Assembly (NCBI GenBank): GCA_050945155.1
Contig: JBMNSK010000006.1
Span: 1 to 54,926 of the forward strand
Length of the DNA stretch: 54,926 nt
Direction: 5' to 3'
Origin: JBMNSK01 sp050945155
Lineage (GTDB): Bacteria; Actinomycetota; Coriobacteriia; Coriobacteriales; Eggerthellaceae
Within the stretch, counting starts at the first letter, position 1; the number at the start of each line of letters is the position of its first letter. Position numbers and translations under genes: made by a program. Under the pieces are notes generated by a model. That model was not told the origin of the DNA, did no database searches, and saw nothing but the letters and a program-made list of their open reading frames with translations. Positions 17,626-25,566 of this stretch are shown here, in pieces.

Positions 17626-18513
17626 TTAGTCCGTTTCCTCAATTTCATTGGCTGCCAAAGAAGGTTCAACTTTCGTTACACGAATGCTCAAAATCCTTCT
17701 GCGACGCATGAATTGAATCTTGAACGTAAAGCCCTTGATAAGAAATTCATCGCCAACTTTAGGAACAACTTCTATCTCATCCATCAACCATCCGGCGATG
17801 GTTTCGTAGTCGTCAGACTCTTCAACAGGCCACCCAAGCTCAATAGCATCTTCTACTGGGTAGCGCCCATCAACCAGCCACTCATGGTCACTGAGAGGGG
17901 TGAGATACTGATCCACCGAATCGGACTCGTCGATAATTTCACCGACGATTTCTTCCACGATGTCCTCAACGGTAATTAAACCATCGGTACCACCGTACTC
18001 ATCTACCACAATGGCCATCTGTTGCCTATTTGTTTGCATTTCAGAAAGGAGCGGGAACAGGTCTTTTGAATTTGGCACAAAAAGTGCATCATAGGCGAAG
18101 TCAACGACAGGTCGATCCCCTTCATTGTTAAGAATTGGGTCGAGTAAATCTTTGTAATGAACAATGCCAATAATATTGTCACGGTCCTCATGAAAAACCG
18201 GAAGGCGCGAATAGCCGGTACCCTGCATGCGCTCAAGTGTCTGGCGAACAGTTTCTGTATCTTCGACAATAATCATGTCTACGCGCGGCTGCTTGATTTC
18301 ATCAACGGTCATCTCATCGAGGTCGAGGATTTCGTTAATCATCCGCTTTTGCGTATCATCCATCGCCTCATCGTGAGTCATTACCTCGCGAATAGCATTT
18401 TCAGATTCATTGCGTCGGCGAGCATTGCGCCCCTTAAATAATCGGGCAAGTGAATTGGAAGACTTCGTACTTCGGCCGTGGTCGGCGTCGTCTTTTGACT
18501 TATGTGAGTCCAT
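17626..18513 (-). CDS. CorC/HlyC-type CBS-pair protein
   Basis: 295 aa cytoplasmic protein with no N-terminal membrane (DUF21) part. A basic tail (1-40) precedes two CBS domains (about 55-190), with QPRVDMIIVE, GYSRLPVFHEDRDNIIGIVHYKDLL and MAIVVDEYGGTDGLITVEDIVEEIVGEI split across them. The C-terminal CorC_HlyC domain (about 200-285) has YETIAGWLM and GDEFLIKGF. Family members bind adenine nucleotides and are linked to Mg/Co efflux. The gene is preceded by a long leader with several hairpins (18559-18760). Confidence 0.9.
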   Translation of the reverse strand: MDSHKSKDDADHGRSTKSSNSLARLFKGRNARRRNESENAIREVMTHDEAMDDTQKRMINEILDLDEMTVDEIKQPRVDMIIVEDTETVRQTLERMQGTGYSRLPVFHEDRDNIIGIVHYKDLLDPILNNEGDRPVVDFAYDALFVPNSKDLFPLLSEMQTNRQQMAIVVDEYGGTDGLITVEDIVEEIVGEIIDESDSVDQYLTPLSDHEWLVDGRYPVEDAIELGWPVEESDDYETIAGWLMDEIEVVPKVGDEFLIKGFTFKIQFMRRRRILSIRVTKVEPSLAANEIEETD

Positions 18514-18558
18514 GTATACGTACTATCCTTTGCAAGTCGAGAAGCAAAACAGCATGTA

Positions 18559-18635
18559 CTGAGGTTATTTTACCCTCAGTTTCCCTACTCGTGTGAAAAA
18601 GGCTGCGCCCGTACCAAGAAAGAACAAGGGGCGCA
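18559..18635 (-). promoter_or_regulatory. corC leader: two hairpins after the structured RNA
   Basis: Stem TGCGCCC / GGGCGCA (18604-18610 with 18629-18635) is followed on the minus strand by AGCCTTTTTC, so it may act as a second terminator. Stem CTGAGG / CCTCAG (18559-18564 with 18574-18579) lies about 45 bases before corC. Together they suggest that transcription into corC is conditional, or that the upstream RNA is separately terminated. Confidence 0.5.
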
Positions 18636-18639
18636 TACA

Positions 18640-18748
18640 AAAAAACGGTGCCGCCCGAAGGCGGCACCTGGCAAATTTACAAGCCCCCACACCTGTAAAC
18701 TTACCCTTTCTCTTTCTAAGCGGATCGTATGCTTCCACCGCCTCGAAC
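18640..18748 (-). ncRNA. Candidate structured small RNA or riboswitch upstream of corC
   Basis: Starting just after a TATAAT, the minus strand forms three successive hairpins. The first is AGGCGG / CCGCTT (18743-18718). The second is an 11-bp stem AAGTTTACAGG / CTTGTAAATTT with loop TGTGGGGG (18702-18673). The third is a 9-bp GC-rich terminator with a TTCG loop and a T7 tract (18668-18640). No reading frame fits. It resembles none of the SRP, 6S, tmRNA, RNase P or common riboswitch cores I can recall. Confidence 0.55.
18647..18668 (-). terminator. Intrinsic terminator of the candidate RNA
   Basis: Perfect 9-bp stem GGTGCCGCC / GGCGGCACC closed by TTCG on the minus strand (CGAA on +) and followed by seven T residues. 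This is one of the best-formed terminators in the window. It lies between a promoter-like site and corC rather than directly behind a gene. Confidence 0.9.
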
Positions 18749-18754
18749 GCCTTT

Positions 18755-18760
18755 ATTATA
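18755..18760 (-). promoter_or_regulatory. -10 element for the candidate RNA
   Basis: Perfect TATAAT on the minus strand at 18760-18755. The -35 region at 17-18 bases spacing is poor (GCCTTA). The position immediately before the first hairpin supports initiation near 18748. Confidence 0.5.
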
Positions 18761-18866
18761 AAAAGGACCGCTCAAAATAAGGCATGGAATTTCTCACAAG
18801 CATTTCTTTATTTTTCGGAATTCTTCACACAAGGTAAAAAATTACCCTGCATAACCCCAGTTCAAA

Positions 18867-18900
18867 TGAAAGCCCCGCTTCCATAGAAACGGAGCTTTCA
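18867..18900 (-). terminator. Probable cydB terminator
   Basis: Imperfect stem TGAAAGC-C-CCG / CGG-A-GCTTTCA (18867-18877 with 18890-18900) with a 12-base loop, 41 bases beyond the cydB stop. The T-tract on the minus strand is weak (TTTCATTT), so efficiency is uncertain. Confidence 0.5.
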
Positions 18901-18941
18901 TTCAGTGCTTGTTCTCGTCAAGTCTGATAACCGGCATGAGT

Positions 18942-19970
18942 TTAGTACTCGACCAAGTCTTCTTCCTTTATGCGTCCACGGAAGGTGCGATACACGATGA
19001 AGTGATAGATAAGTACCAGCGGAACGCCGATACATGCAATCACTGTCATGCACAAGAGCGAGAGCTCAGAGGATGCCGCAGACATAAGCGTAATGGTTGG
19101 TCCAATACTGTCTGCGCTTGCAACAACCAAGTTCGGGAACATAGTGACACCCAGAAGGGCCACGAGCAGTATTGCCCCGAGTGACTGAGCCAAAAATGAT
19201 GGCAGGTCTTTGCCACGCGCAGCAAGAACAAGACTGGCCACAATAGCTGCCACAAAGAGCACTGCAACAATCCAACGAACCGGATCCATACCTGGGAAAA
19301 TCTCAGGCTTGATAATTGCAAGGGTATATACCGTTGCTAAAGCAAAGAGAACCAGGACCACAATCTGTAAAGGACGCAAAAGCTTTGATGATTTTGCATA
19401 GAGGTCTGATGGTTTAGGTGCCTTGACGCAGAGCCATGCAGCTCCTGCGGCAAGAAACATGAACAAGCCAAGTAAACCGATAAGGAGGGTATAGGGTGTT
19501 ACGAGGCCAAGGAGCGGAACGCCGATATAATCGCCGTTCATGTTCATCGGGATACCTGCTACTACATTTCCGACAGCGACGCCGAAAAGAAGAGCCGGCA
19601 AAAGAGAACCAATAAAGAAGCATGCATCCCAGAAACGTGCCCACTGTTCATCTTTGCTCCGATATTCAACCGCTACAGCACGAATGATAAGACCAAACAG
19701 AACAAGCATGATAGCCAGATAGAAACCGGAAAACGTGGTTGCATAGGCAGCGGGGAAGGCTGCGAACAAACCACCACCCGCAGTGAGGAGCCATACCTCA
19801 TTGCCGTCCCATACAGGGCCGATACTCCTACGGATTACCGCCTTATCATGGTCATTCTTAGCGACGAAAGGATACAAAACGCCTGCGCCTAAGTCGAAAC
19901 CATCCAAGACGAAGTATCCGGCTATCAAAAGAAATACAAGAAAGTACCAAAGAACCTGAAGGACTGTCAT
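18942..19970 (-). CDS. cydB: Cytochrome bd oxidase subunit II
   Basis: 342 aa from ATG 19970 (a start at 19982 inside cydA is possible and would give 346 aa). Typical CydB features are LLIAGYFVLDGFDLGAG in helix 1, GPVWDGNEVWLLTAGG, and eight further helices. With CydA it forms the quinol:O2 oxidoreductase in the membrane. Its reading frame touches cydA, so it is coupled to it. The cydCD heme/cysteine exporter genes are not adjacent. Confidence 0.95.
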   Translation of the reverse strand: MTVLQVLWYFLVFLLIAGYFVLDGFDLGAGVLYPFVAKNDHDKAVIRRSIGPVWDGNEVWLLTAGGGLFAAFPAAYATTFSGFYLAIMLVLFGLIIRAVAVEYRSKDEQWARFWDACFFIGSLLPALLFGVAVGNVVAGIPMNMNGDYIGVPLLGLVTPYTLLIGLLGLFMFLAAGAAWLCVKAPKPSDLYAKSSKLLRPLQIVVLVLFALATVYTLAIIKPEIFPGMDPVRWIVAVLFVAAIVASLVLAARGKDLPSFLAQSLGAILLVALLGVTMFPNLVVASADSIGPTITLMSAASSELSLLCMTVIACIGVPLVLIYHFIVYRTFRGRIKEEDLVEY

Positions 19971-19971
19971 A

Positions 19972-21489
19972 TTAATCGCCATCCTTTCCGTTCTCGTCCT
20001 TATCCGTCTTATCTACCTGCTCGCCAGCATTTTCTGCATCTTTAGTCTCTGCCTGAGCCTTCGACTTGCCACCGAATACACGAGCCGGTGCTTTAGTGAA
20101 AGACTTGGCATCTTCAACAACAGGTCCCTCGCGGATAAAGCGCTTAATGACGCGAATCCAAGCGATCATAAGGATGGTGTAAACAACCACGAACAACAGC
20201 ATCGTAATTAAAAGTTCCGGAACGGAAAGCGACATGGAAATAGCGTCGTTGGTAAGCTGACTTACTCCCTCGCCGCCACTGGTAGCGGGATAAACAACCC
20301 ATGGCTGTCTGCCTACTTCAGCGGTAATCCAACCGGACTGAATAGCTAAGAAGGGGAAAAGCGGAGAGATGATAAGTAACTTCTGCAGCCACCGCATTTC
20401 CTTAATCTTCTCGTTTTTCTTGCGCGAGAAAACAAGAGCGAGAATGACGCATAAAACGATGAGACCAAACATGAGTACCATCAGGTGATAGCTCTGGAAA
20501 ACGAAGTTTACTGGAGCATTCTCGACATCCATATCGGAGTATTTTTCCTGCTCAGCAAGCTGGTTAAGTCCTTCGTATTCCGTATCCCACTTCTGAGAAG
20601 CAAGAAAGCTTGTTCCGCCTTCAATTGCGAGAGGAGAAACAACAGTCTGGGTATTTTCGTCAACCCAACCAAAGAGATACAGCGGAGGTACTTCGGAATC
20701 ATACATTCCTTCCATCATGGCGAATTTGGTCGGCTGTTCTTCCGAAACCTCTACTGCAGTTACATGCGCAAATACCAACATGAAGCAACTCGCAACGATG
20801 CCTACGACTGCACCGATGCGCAGCGTCTTCATCGCAAAGTCTTGATTGCGTTTCTTGAGCAGATACCAAGCTGCTACTGCCATAGCGACAAATGCGCCCA
20901 TGATAAGCAAGCTTGTTACCGTATGGGTATAGCGCGCAAAAATAGACGGATTGAATGCGGCCTGGAAGAAGTCCGTAATAACCGCCTTACTACCGTCCTC
21001 GGAAAGCACGGCGCCCATTGGGGTCTGCATCCAAGAGTTTGCGATGAGGATCCACAATGCCGAAAGGCAAGATGCGAACCAAACCAACCATGCTGAAACC
21101 ATATAGAACTTCGGGGAAACCTTATTGCGGCCAAAGAGCAAAACGCCCAAGAAGACCGACTCGAGGAAGAATGCAAACAATGCCTCTGCCGCAAGCGGTG
21201 CACCGAAGATATCGCCGACGAAACGTGAGTAATTAGCCCAGTTTGTTCCGAAGGAGAACTCCATGGTGATTCCCGTTGCAACACCTATGACAAAGGTTGC
21301 AGTAAAGATTTTCACCCAGAATTTGGTAGCTGCCGCATCTTCTGGATTACGAGAGCGGTAGTACCTCGTTTCGTTGATGGCCAGGATTAGTCCAAGTCCG
21401 ATGGATAACGGCACAAAGAAAAAATGGTAGGCAACAGTTGCCGCAAATTGAATCCTTGATAACAACGCAACATCGAAAAAGGCCTCCAT
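19972..21489 (-). CDS. cydA: Cytochrome bd oxidase subunit I
   Basis: 505 aa with the CydA pattern: VAYHFFFVPLSIG (heme b595 axial His region), ARYTHTVTSLL (heme b558 His), and AEVGRQPWVVYP, the conserved GRQPW quinol-site motif. The Q-loop is of the short type. The C-terminal tail is Lys/Asp/Glu-rich, as in some Gram-positive CydA proteins. The enzyme scavenges O2 at low tension, and in this near-anaerobe it probably protects from oxygen. GAGGAGGT lies before the ATG. Confidence 0.96.
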   Translation of the reverse strand: MEAFFDVALLSRIQFAATVAYHFFFVPLSIGLGLILAINETRYYRSRNPEDAAATKFWVKIFTATFVIGVATGITMEFSFGTNWANYSRFVGDIFGAPLAAEALFAFFLESVFLGVLLFGRNKVSPKFYMVSAWLVWFASCLSALWILIANSWMQTPMGAVLSEDGSKAVITDFFQAAFNPSIFARYTHTVTSLLIMGAFVAMAVAAWYLLKKRNQDFAMKTLRIGAVVGIVASCFMLVFAHVTAVEVSEEQPTKFAMMEGMYDSEVPPLYLFGWVDENTQTVVSPLAIEGGTSFLASQKWDTEYEGLNQLAEQEKYSDMDVENAPVNFVFQSYHLMVLMFGLIVLCVILALVFSRKKNEKIKEMRWLQKLLIISPLFPFLAIQSGWITAEVGRQPWVVYPATSGGEGVSQLTNDAISMSLSVPELLITMLLFVVVYTILMIAWIRVIKRFIREGPVVEDAKSFTKAPARVFGGKSKAQAETKDAENAGEQVDKTDKDENGKDGD

Positions 21490-21553
21490 AGCACACCTCC
21501 TCTACCTTTGCTGTCTGTATGAAACAGGCAATCCAAAATCGACCAAATCCCTT

Positions 21554-21668
21554 AAGACGATAAAACGTCTTCATAATAATAGCACTAATTTAGTACCATT
21601 TCGTTAAAAATGAGAGTATTTTCCTATCAATTTTTGAGATTGTGGATTTTTCTGGCCGATTTAGGCCA
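21554..21668 (-). promoter_or_regulatory. cydAB upstream region with three inverted repeats
   Basis: Three palindromes lie within 180 bases of cydA: AAGACG-N6-CGTCTT (21554-21571), ACTAATTTAGT (21584-21594) next to a TATTAT-type -10, and TGGCC-N6-GGCCA (21653-21668). Redox-responsive repressors commonly control cyd genes. None of these is a clear Rex or FNR consensus, so the regulator is unknown. Confidence 0.45.
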
Positions 21669-21707
21669 TATTTTTTAAGAAATAGGAGGAAGTTTCATTA
21701 AAAAGTA

Positions 21708-22814
21708 TTAGTAGTACCGAAAGTACGCGGCGCAGGAACCCTCGCTTGACACCATACAAGGGCCGATTGGATGGACGGGCGTACAGACAGTTCTAAACAA
21801 CGGACAGTCAGAAGGACTGATTACGCCACGCAAAACATCTCCGCATCGACATGCATGCGGAACTTTAGTTTCTTCGACCGCAGGGTGGAAACGATGCATA
21901 GCATCGAAAGCGATATATTCCTCACGCAGTCGATAACCCGAACCAGGAATATCCCCGAGCCCACGCCAGGTTGCGCTGCACGTTTCAAAAACTTCGTTGA
22001 TAATTTCTTGCGCCTGTAAATTACCCTCGGTCATAACTCCTCGAGTATATGCATTTTCAATCTCTGCCCTACCCTCATGGAGCTGCTGCATAATCATGGC
22101 TATACCTTCAAGAATATCAACCGGCTCAAACCCCGTAATGACACCTGGAATTCCATATCTCTCAGCAAGAAAACGGTAGGGCTTCATGCCAATGATGGTA
22201 CTGACATGACCCGGCAAGATGAGCGCATCTACGGAAAGCTCGTCGCTGTTCACAATTGCTTCGAGTGCGCCCGGCATATTCTTGTGCGCAACAAAGACGC
22301 TGAAGTTTTTCAGATTCGAGGCCTTCGCACGCTTTACGGTCATTGCAATTAACGGGGTGGTCGTTTCAAAACCAACTCCTAAGAAAACCACTTCTTTATG
22401 AGGGTTGTCCTCTGCAATTTTTAAGGCATCAAGCGGCGAGTACACAACGCGGACATCGCTTCCCTTCGCCTGTTCATCTCTCAAACTGGAGCTTGACCCA
22501 GGAACCCTCACCATGTCTCCAAAGGTGGTAATAATCAGATTCGGAATGCGAGAAAGTGCCACTATCGCGTCGATGTCGTGGTTTGAAGTCACGCAGACCG
22601 GACACCCCGGTCCTGAAGCCAGTTTTATGCCTTCCGGCATCAGCGACCGTAGGCCATTGCGGGCAATGGCAACGGTATGAGATCCGCAAACTTCCATCAA
22701 GGTGGCATGTGGAGGTGCTAAACGATCGATGGTCTCAACGAGCTTGCGAGCAAGTTCGGGATTACGAAACGCCTCAAGTGTGCGGTCTAAGTCAGCAGAA
22801 GATGAAGTGCACAT
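21708..22814 (-). CDS. hypD: Hydrogenase maturation protein HypD
   Basis: 368 aa Fe-S scaffold that, with HypC, carries the Fe(CN)2CO unit for [NiFe] hydrogenase. It shows LMEVCGSHTVAIARNG, GPGCPVCVTSNHDID, FGDMVRVPGS, GHVSTIIG and the C-terminal [4Fe-4S] cysteine cluster (HACRCGD, CPLF, PIGPC). Start ATG 22814 lies one base after the hypC stop, with GAGG upstream; starts at 22835 would overlap hypC. Last gene of the pgi-hypFCD run. Confidence 0.96.
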   Translation of the reverse strand: MCTSSSADLDRTLEAFRNPELARKLVETIDRLAPPHATLMEVCGSHTVAIARNGLRSLMPEGIKLASGPGCPVCVTSNHDIDAIVALSRIPNLIITTFGDMVRVPGSSSSLRDEQAKGSDVRVVYSPLDALKIAEDNPHKEVVFLGVGFETTTPLIAMTVKRAKASNLKNFSVFVAHKNMPGALEAIVNSDELSVDALILPGHVSTIIGMKPYRFLAERYGIPGVITGFEPVDILEGIAMIMQQLHEGRAEIENAYTRGVMTEGNLQAQEIINEVFETCSATWRGLGDIPGSGYRLREEYIAFDAMHRFHPAVEETKVPHACRCGDVLRGVISPSDCPLFRTVCTPVHPIGPCMVSSEGSCAAYFRYY

Positions 22815-22815
22815 C

Positions 22816-23052
22816 TTAGAACGCCTCATCATCAACGAGGTCTGGAATTGTTTTAATAAGGTCTATTGTTTCCTGTGCGTACTCAGGATCAACTACCTCA
22901 ATAGCAAATCCAGCATGCACAAGAACAAAGTCGCCTACCGCAGCCTTTGGGGTAAGGTCAAGCGATATATCACGCGTAACTCCCAAAATATCAACGGTAG
23001 CCATACTGTCGTCATGCTTTTCAGTAATTTTCGCTGGGATAGCTAGGCACAT
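22816..23052 (-). CDS. hypC: Hydrogenase maturation chaperone HypC
   Basis: 78 aa. It begins MCLAIPAKI, with the essential Cys2 after the initiator Met, which fixes the start at 23052 rather than at an upstream GTG. VGDFVLVHAGFAI is the second HypC signature. It shuttles the iron ligand complex with HypD and guards the large-subunit precursor. It lies 13 bases after hypF. Confidence 0.96.
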   Translation of the reverse strand: MCLAIPAKITEKHDDSMATVDILGVTRDISLDLTPKAAVGDFVLVHAGFAIEVVDPEYAQETIDLIKTIPDLVDDEAF

Positions 23053-23065
23053 AGGTCTCACGCTT

Positions 23066-25549
23066 CTAGTCTGTGTCTTTTCTTGCAGATGCTACCACAG
23101 CCTGTCCATAGGAGATGTTCCCGTCATTAGGGGGAAGCTCCTGGTTAATTGCAACGGTAAAACCTTCGCTTTCCAGGGCTTGAACTGCGTTTTCTATGAT
23201 ATAGCGGTTCATAAAAACGCCACCAGAAAGAGCGATTGTGTTAATTTGGTATACGGCCGATATCAATTCTGCGGCGGTCTTAATGAGGTCCACAAATGCA
23301 TCGTGAAATCTTCGGGCAATAAGGCTCGTTGCGACACCTGCTTCTAAATCATCGAGCATCGCGGTAAAGGTCGGTGCTGCGTCAAACAGCAGGACGGATG
23401 TATCGTGGGCAGTACTCTCCTTTGTTGCGACGTTTTTCTCAAGGGCAATCTTGTAACGCTCGTCGAAAGGCTCCGGAGCCCTATTCCACCAAGATCCCAT
23501 TGCCGCTTCAAGCAAGATGGCTGGTTCCCCTTCATAACTTGCTTCGCTTACAACGCCCAAGAGCGCAGCAGCAGCATCGAACAAGCGGCCAACTGATGAG
23601 GTCATAGGCGTATTGATGCCTTCATCAATCATGGACTGCAAGGTATCAACCGACTCCCCCAGAGCTTTAAGACTCCTCTGGGCACCAGGATGGTCAAGCA
23701 AGTCGAAAGTCCATAGCGCCCCGTAAGCCATTCTCAATGGCTCTTTTATTGCGGCGGCTCCTCCAGGCATGGGCAAGTAGGCAAAGTTCGCAAAGCGTTC
23801 AAAGTCGCTTCGGTTAGCGAGAAGTACCTCACCACCCCAAACTTGGCCATCACTTCCATAGCCGGTTCCGTCAAAAGCGATGCCACAAACGGCCTCATCG
23901 ATTTTGCACTCACCAAGAACCGAGGCAATATGGGCATGGTGGTGTTGAACCTGAGTCAGTTTCAAATCTTGTTTCTTTGCCCACGTCGTTGTGAGATATG
24001 AGGGGTGCATATCGCAGATAATTTCCTGCGGATGCAGATGAAAGAGGTTTTCGAACTGGGCCTTTGTCTGCGACCACATGTCAAAGGTCTCGACGCATTC
24101 CATATCACCGATATGTTGTGATACAAAAGCTTCGCTGCCCCGCAGAAAAGTCATGGTATTTTTCTGCTCTGCCCCGGTTGCAAAAGTTGTGACCGCATCT
24201 GCCTTATCAGCTTGAGAACTCCCATCTTGGATAGACGCCGTATTTCTCTCAAGGCTCTCGGGCGAATTCTCAATGTCTTCGTTCTTGTCTAGAGGTTCAA
24301 GTACGAGTGGCGTTGGTGCATAACCCCGAGCACGACGAATGGTTTGGACTGCAAACCCAGCTTGTCCAACCTTAATCACTCGCACAACCGAGTCGTCAAA
24401 CCGGGTGCGAATTTCGCGGTCATTTCCTATAAAGGCATCGGCAATAGCGCTGAGCCGATGTGCAGCATCTTCATCATCGCAGGCAATGGGCTCATCATGC
24501 ACGTTGCCTGAGGTCATAACGAGCAGTGGCTCATTGCCCCGTTCCTTAAAATCGTGCATGAGTAAGCACTGCAATCCCGTTGCAGGAAGCATTACTCCAA
24601 GCTCGGGTAAGTCATCGGCAAGCCCTGGCGCCAACGCACAAGACTCCTTTTTCTTCAGAAGCACAATAGGGCGCGCTGGACTCTTAAGCTGGCTTGCCTC
24701 TATGTCGTTTACTTCGCAGTACTTCTGTGCTGCAGCGACATCAGGAACCATAACGGCAAACGGTTGGCGCGGCCGGCGTTTACGTTCTCGAAGAACAGTG
24801 AGAGCTTTTTCATTCTTCGCATCACAGACAAGGTGGAAACCACCGAGGCCTTTAAGACCAAGAATCTTTCCACTTTCAAGCAAGTCCACCGACTCAGAAA
24901 GGATTGCGTCTGATTCCTCACGCGTTATTCCCCATGTTTTTTGCGCAAAGGCATCGGGAGTTTCGGTGTTTGCATACCAAAAAGAGATATGCGGCCCACA
25001 ATCAAAGCAGGCATTGGGTTGCGCATGAAACCGCCTATCACCTGGGTTTTTATATTCTGCTTCACAGTCGGCACAAAGCTCAAACCGCGCCATAGAAGTA
25101 TTTGCGCGGTCATACGGCAAACCTTCGATGATAGTGAAACGCGGGCCACAGTTCGTACAGTTAATGAACGGATAGCGATAGCGTCTATCGGCAGGATCGA
25201 AGAGCTCTTTGACGCAAGCATCACAAATCCCCAAATCGGGAGAAACCAAGGTAACTTTATCGGTCGCGTCTTCTTCGGATTGAAGAATTTCGAAATCACT
25301 CATTCCTTCGACAGCTGCCTCGCTTAAGGTGATTTCTTTTACCTGAGCAGCCGATGGTGCATGCTCTGAAATTTCAAACACAAACGAGTCGAGACTTTTT
25401 TCCTCACCCTCGGCATGGATATGCACACCGTCGCGCGCGTTAAGAACCCAGCCAAAAAGCTTGTACTTGCGGGCAAGGCGATAAACAAAGGGGCGGAAAC
25501 CCACCCCTTGAACAATTCCTTTTACATGGATATCAAGTGCTGTATGCAC
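23066..25549 (-). CDS. hypF: Carbamoyltransferase HypF
   Basis: 827 aa. Order of domains: acylphosphatase (1-90, GIVQGVGFRPFVYRLA), four CxxC pairs of the zinc-finger region (C109/112, 131/134, 159/162, 181/184), YrdC-like (about 210-400), and Kae1-like (about 460-820) with HHHAHIASVLGE and IALSGGVFMNR. It makes the thiocarboxamide used for CN ligands on HypE. It is longer than usual (about 750 aa). A polar, low-complexity insert of about 35 residues (419-455) separates the YrdC and Kae1 parts. A GTG start lies 17 bases after pgi. Confidence 0.95.
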   Translation of the reverse strand: MHTALDIHVKGIVQGVGFRPFVYRLARKYKLFGWVLNARDGVHIHAEGEEKSLDSFVFEISEHAPSAAQVKEITLSEAAVEGMSDFEILQSEEDATDKVTLVSPDLGICDACVKELFDPADRRYRYPFINCTNCGPRFTIIEGLPYDRANTSMARFELCADCEAEYKNPGDRRFHAQPNACFDCGPHISFWYANTETPDAFAQKTWGITREESDAILSESVDLLESGKILGLKGLGGFHLVCDAKNEKALTVLRERKRRPRQPFAVMVPDVAAAQKYCEVNDIEASQLKSPARPIVLLKKKESCALAPGLADDLPELGVMLPATGLQCLLMHDFKERGNEPLLVMTSGNVHDEPIACDDEDAAHRLSAIADAFIGNDREIRTRFDDSVVRVIKVGQAGFAVQTIRRARGYAPTPLVLEPLDKNEDIENSPESLERNTASIQDGSSQADKADAVTTFATGAEQKNTMTFLRGSEAFVSQHIGDMECVETFDMWSQTKAQFENLFHLHPQEIICDMHPSYLTTTWAKKQDLKLTQVQHHHAHIASVLGECKIDEAVCGIAFDGTGYGSDGQVWGGEVLLANRSDFERFANFAYLPMPGGAAAIKEPLRMAYGALWTFDLLDHPGAQRSLKALGESVDTLQSMIDEGINTPMTSSVGRLFDAAAALLGVVSEASYEGEPAILLEAAMGSWWNRAPEPFDERYKIALEKNVATKESTAHDTSVLLFDAAPTFTAMLDDLEAGVATSLIARRFHDAFVDLIKTAAELISAVYQINTIALSGGVFMNRYIIENAVQALESEGFTVAINQELPPNDGNISYGQAVVASARKDTD

Positions 25550-25566
25550 AACAACGCCAGCTTTCT

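Noticed and set aside
18640..18748. Identification of the RNA candidate as SRP RNA, 6S RNA, 6C RNA, tmRNA or RNase P RNA
   Set aside because: It is too short for 6S or RNase P, lacks the GGAAG-tetraloop SRP core, and has only one C-rich (reverse strand) loop, so it does not fit the two-hairpin 6C pattern.
20485..21096. 203-aa + strand ORF opposite cydA
   Set aside because: Shadow; cydA motifs are intact on the other strand.
24339..25028. 229-aa + strand ORF opposite hypF
   Set aside because: Shadow of hypF; rich in Ser/Arg without domain pattern.
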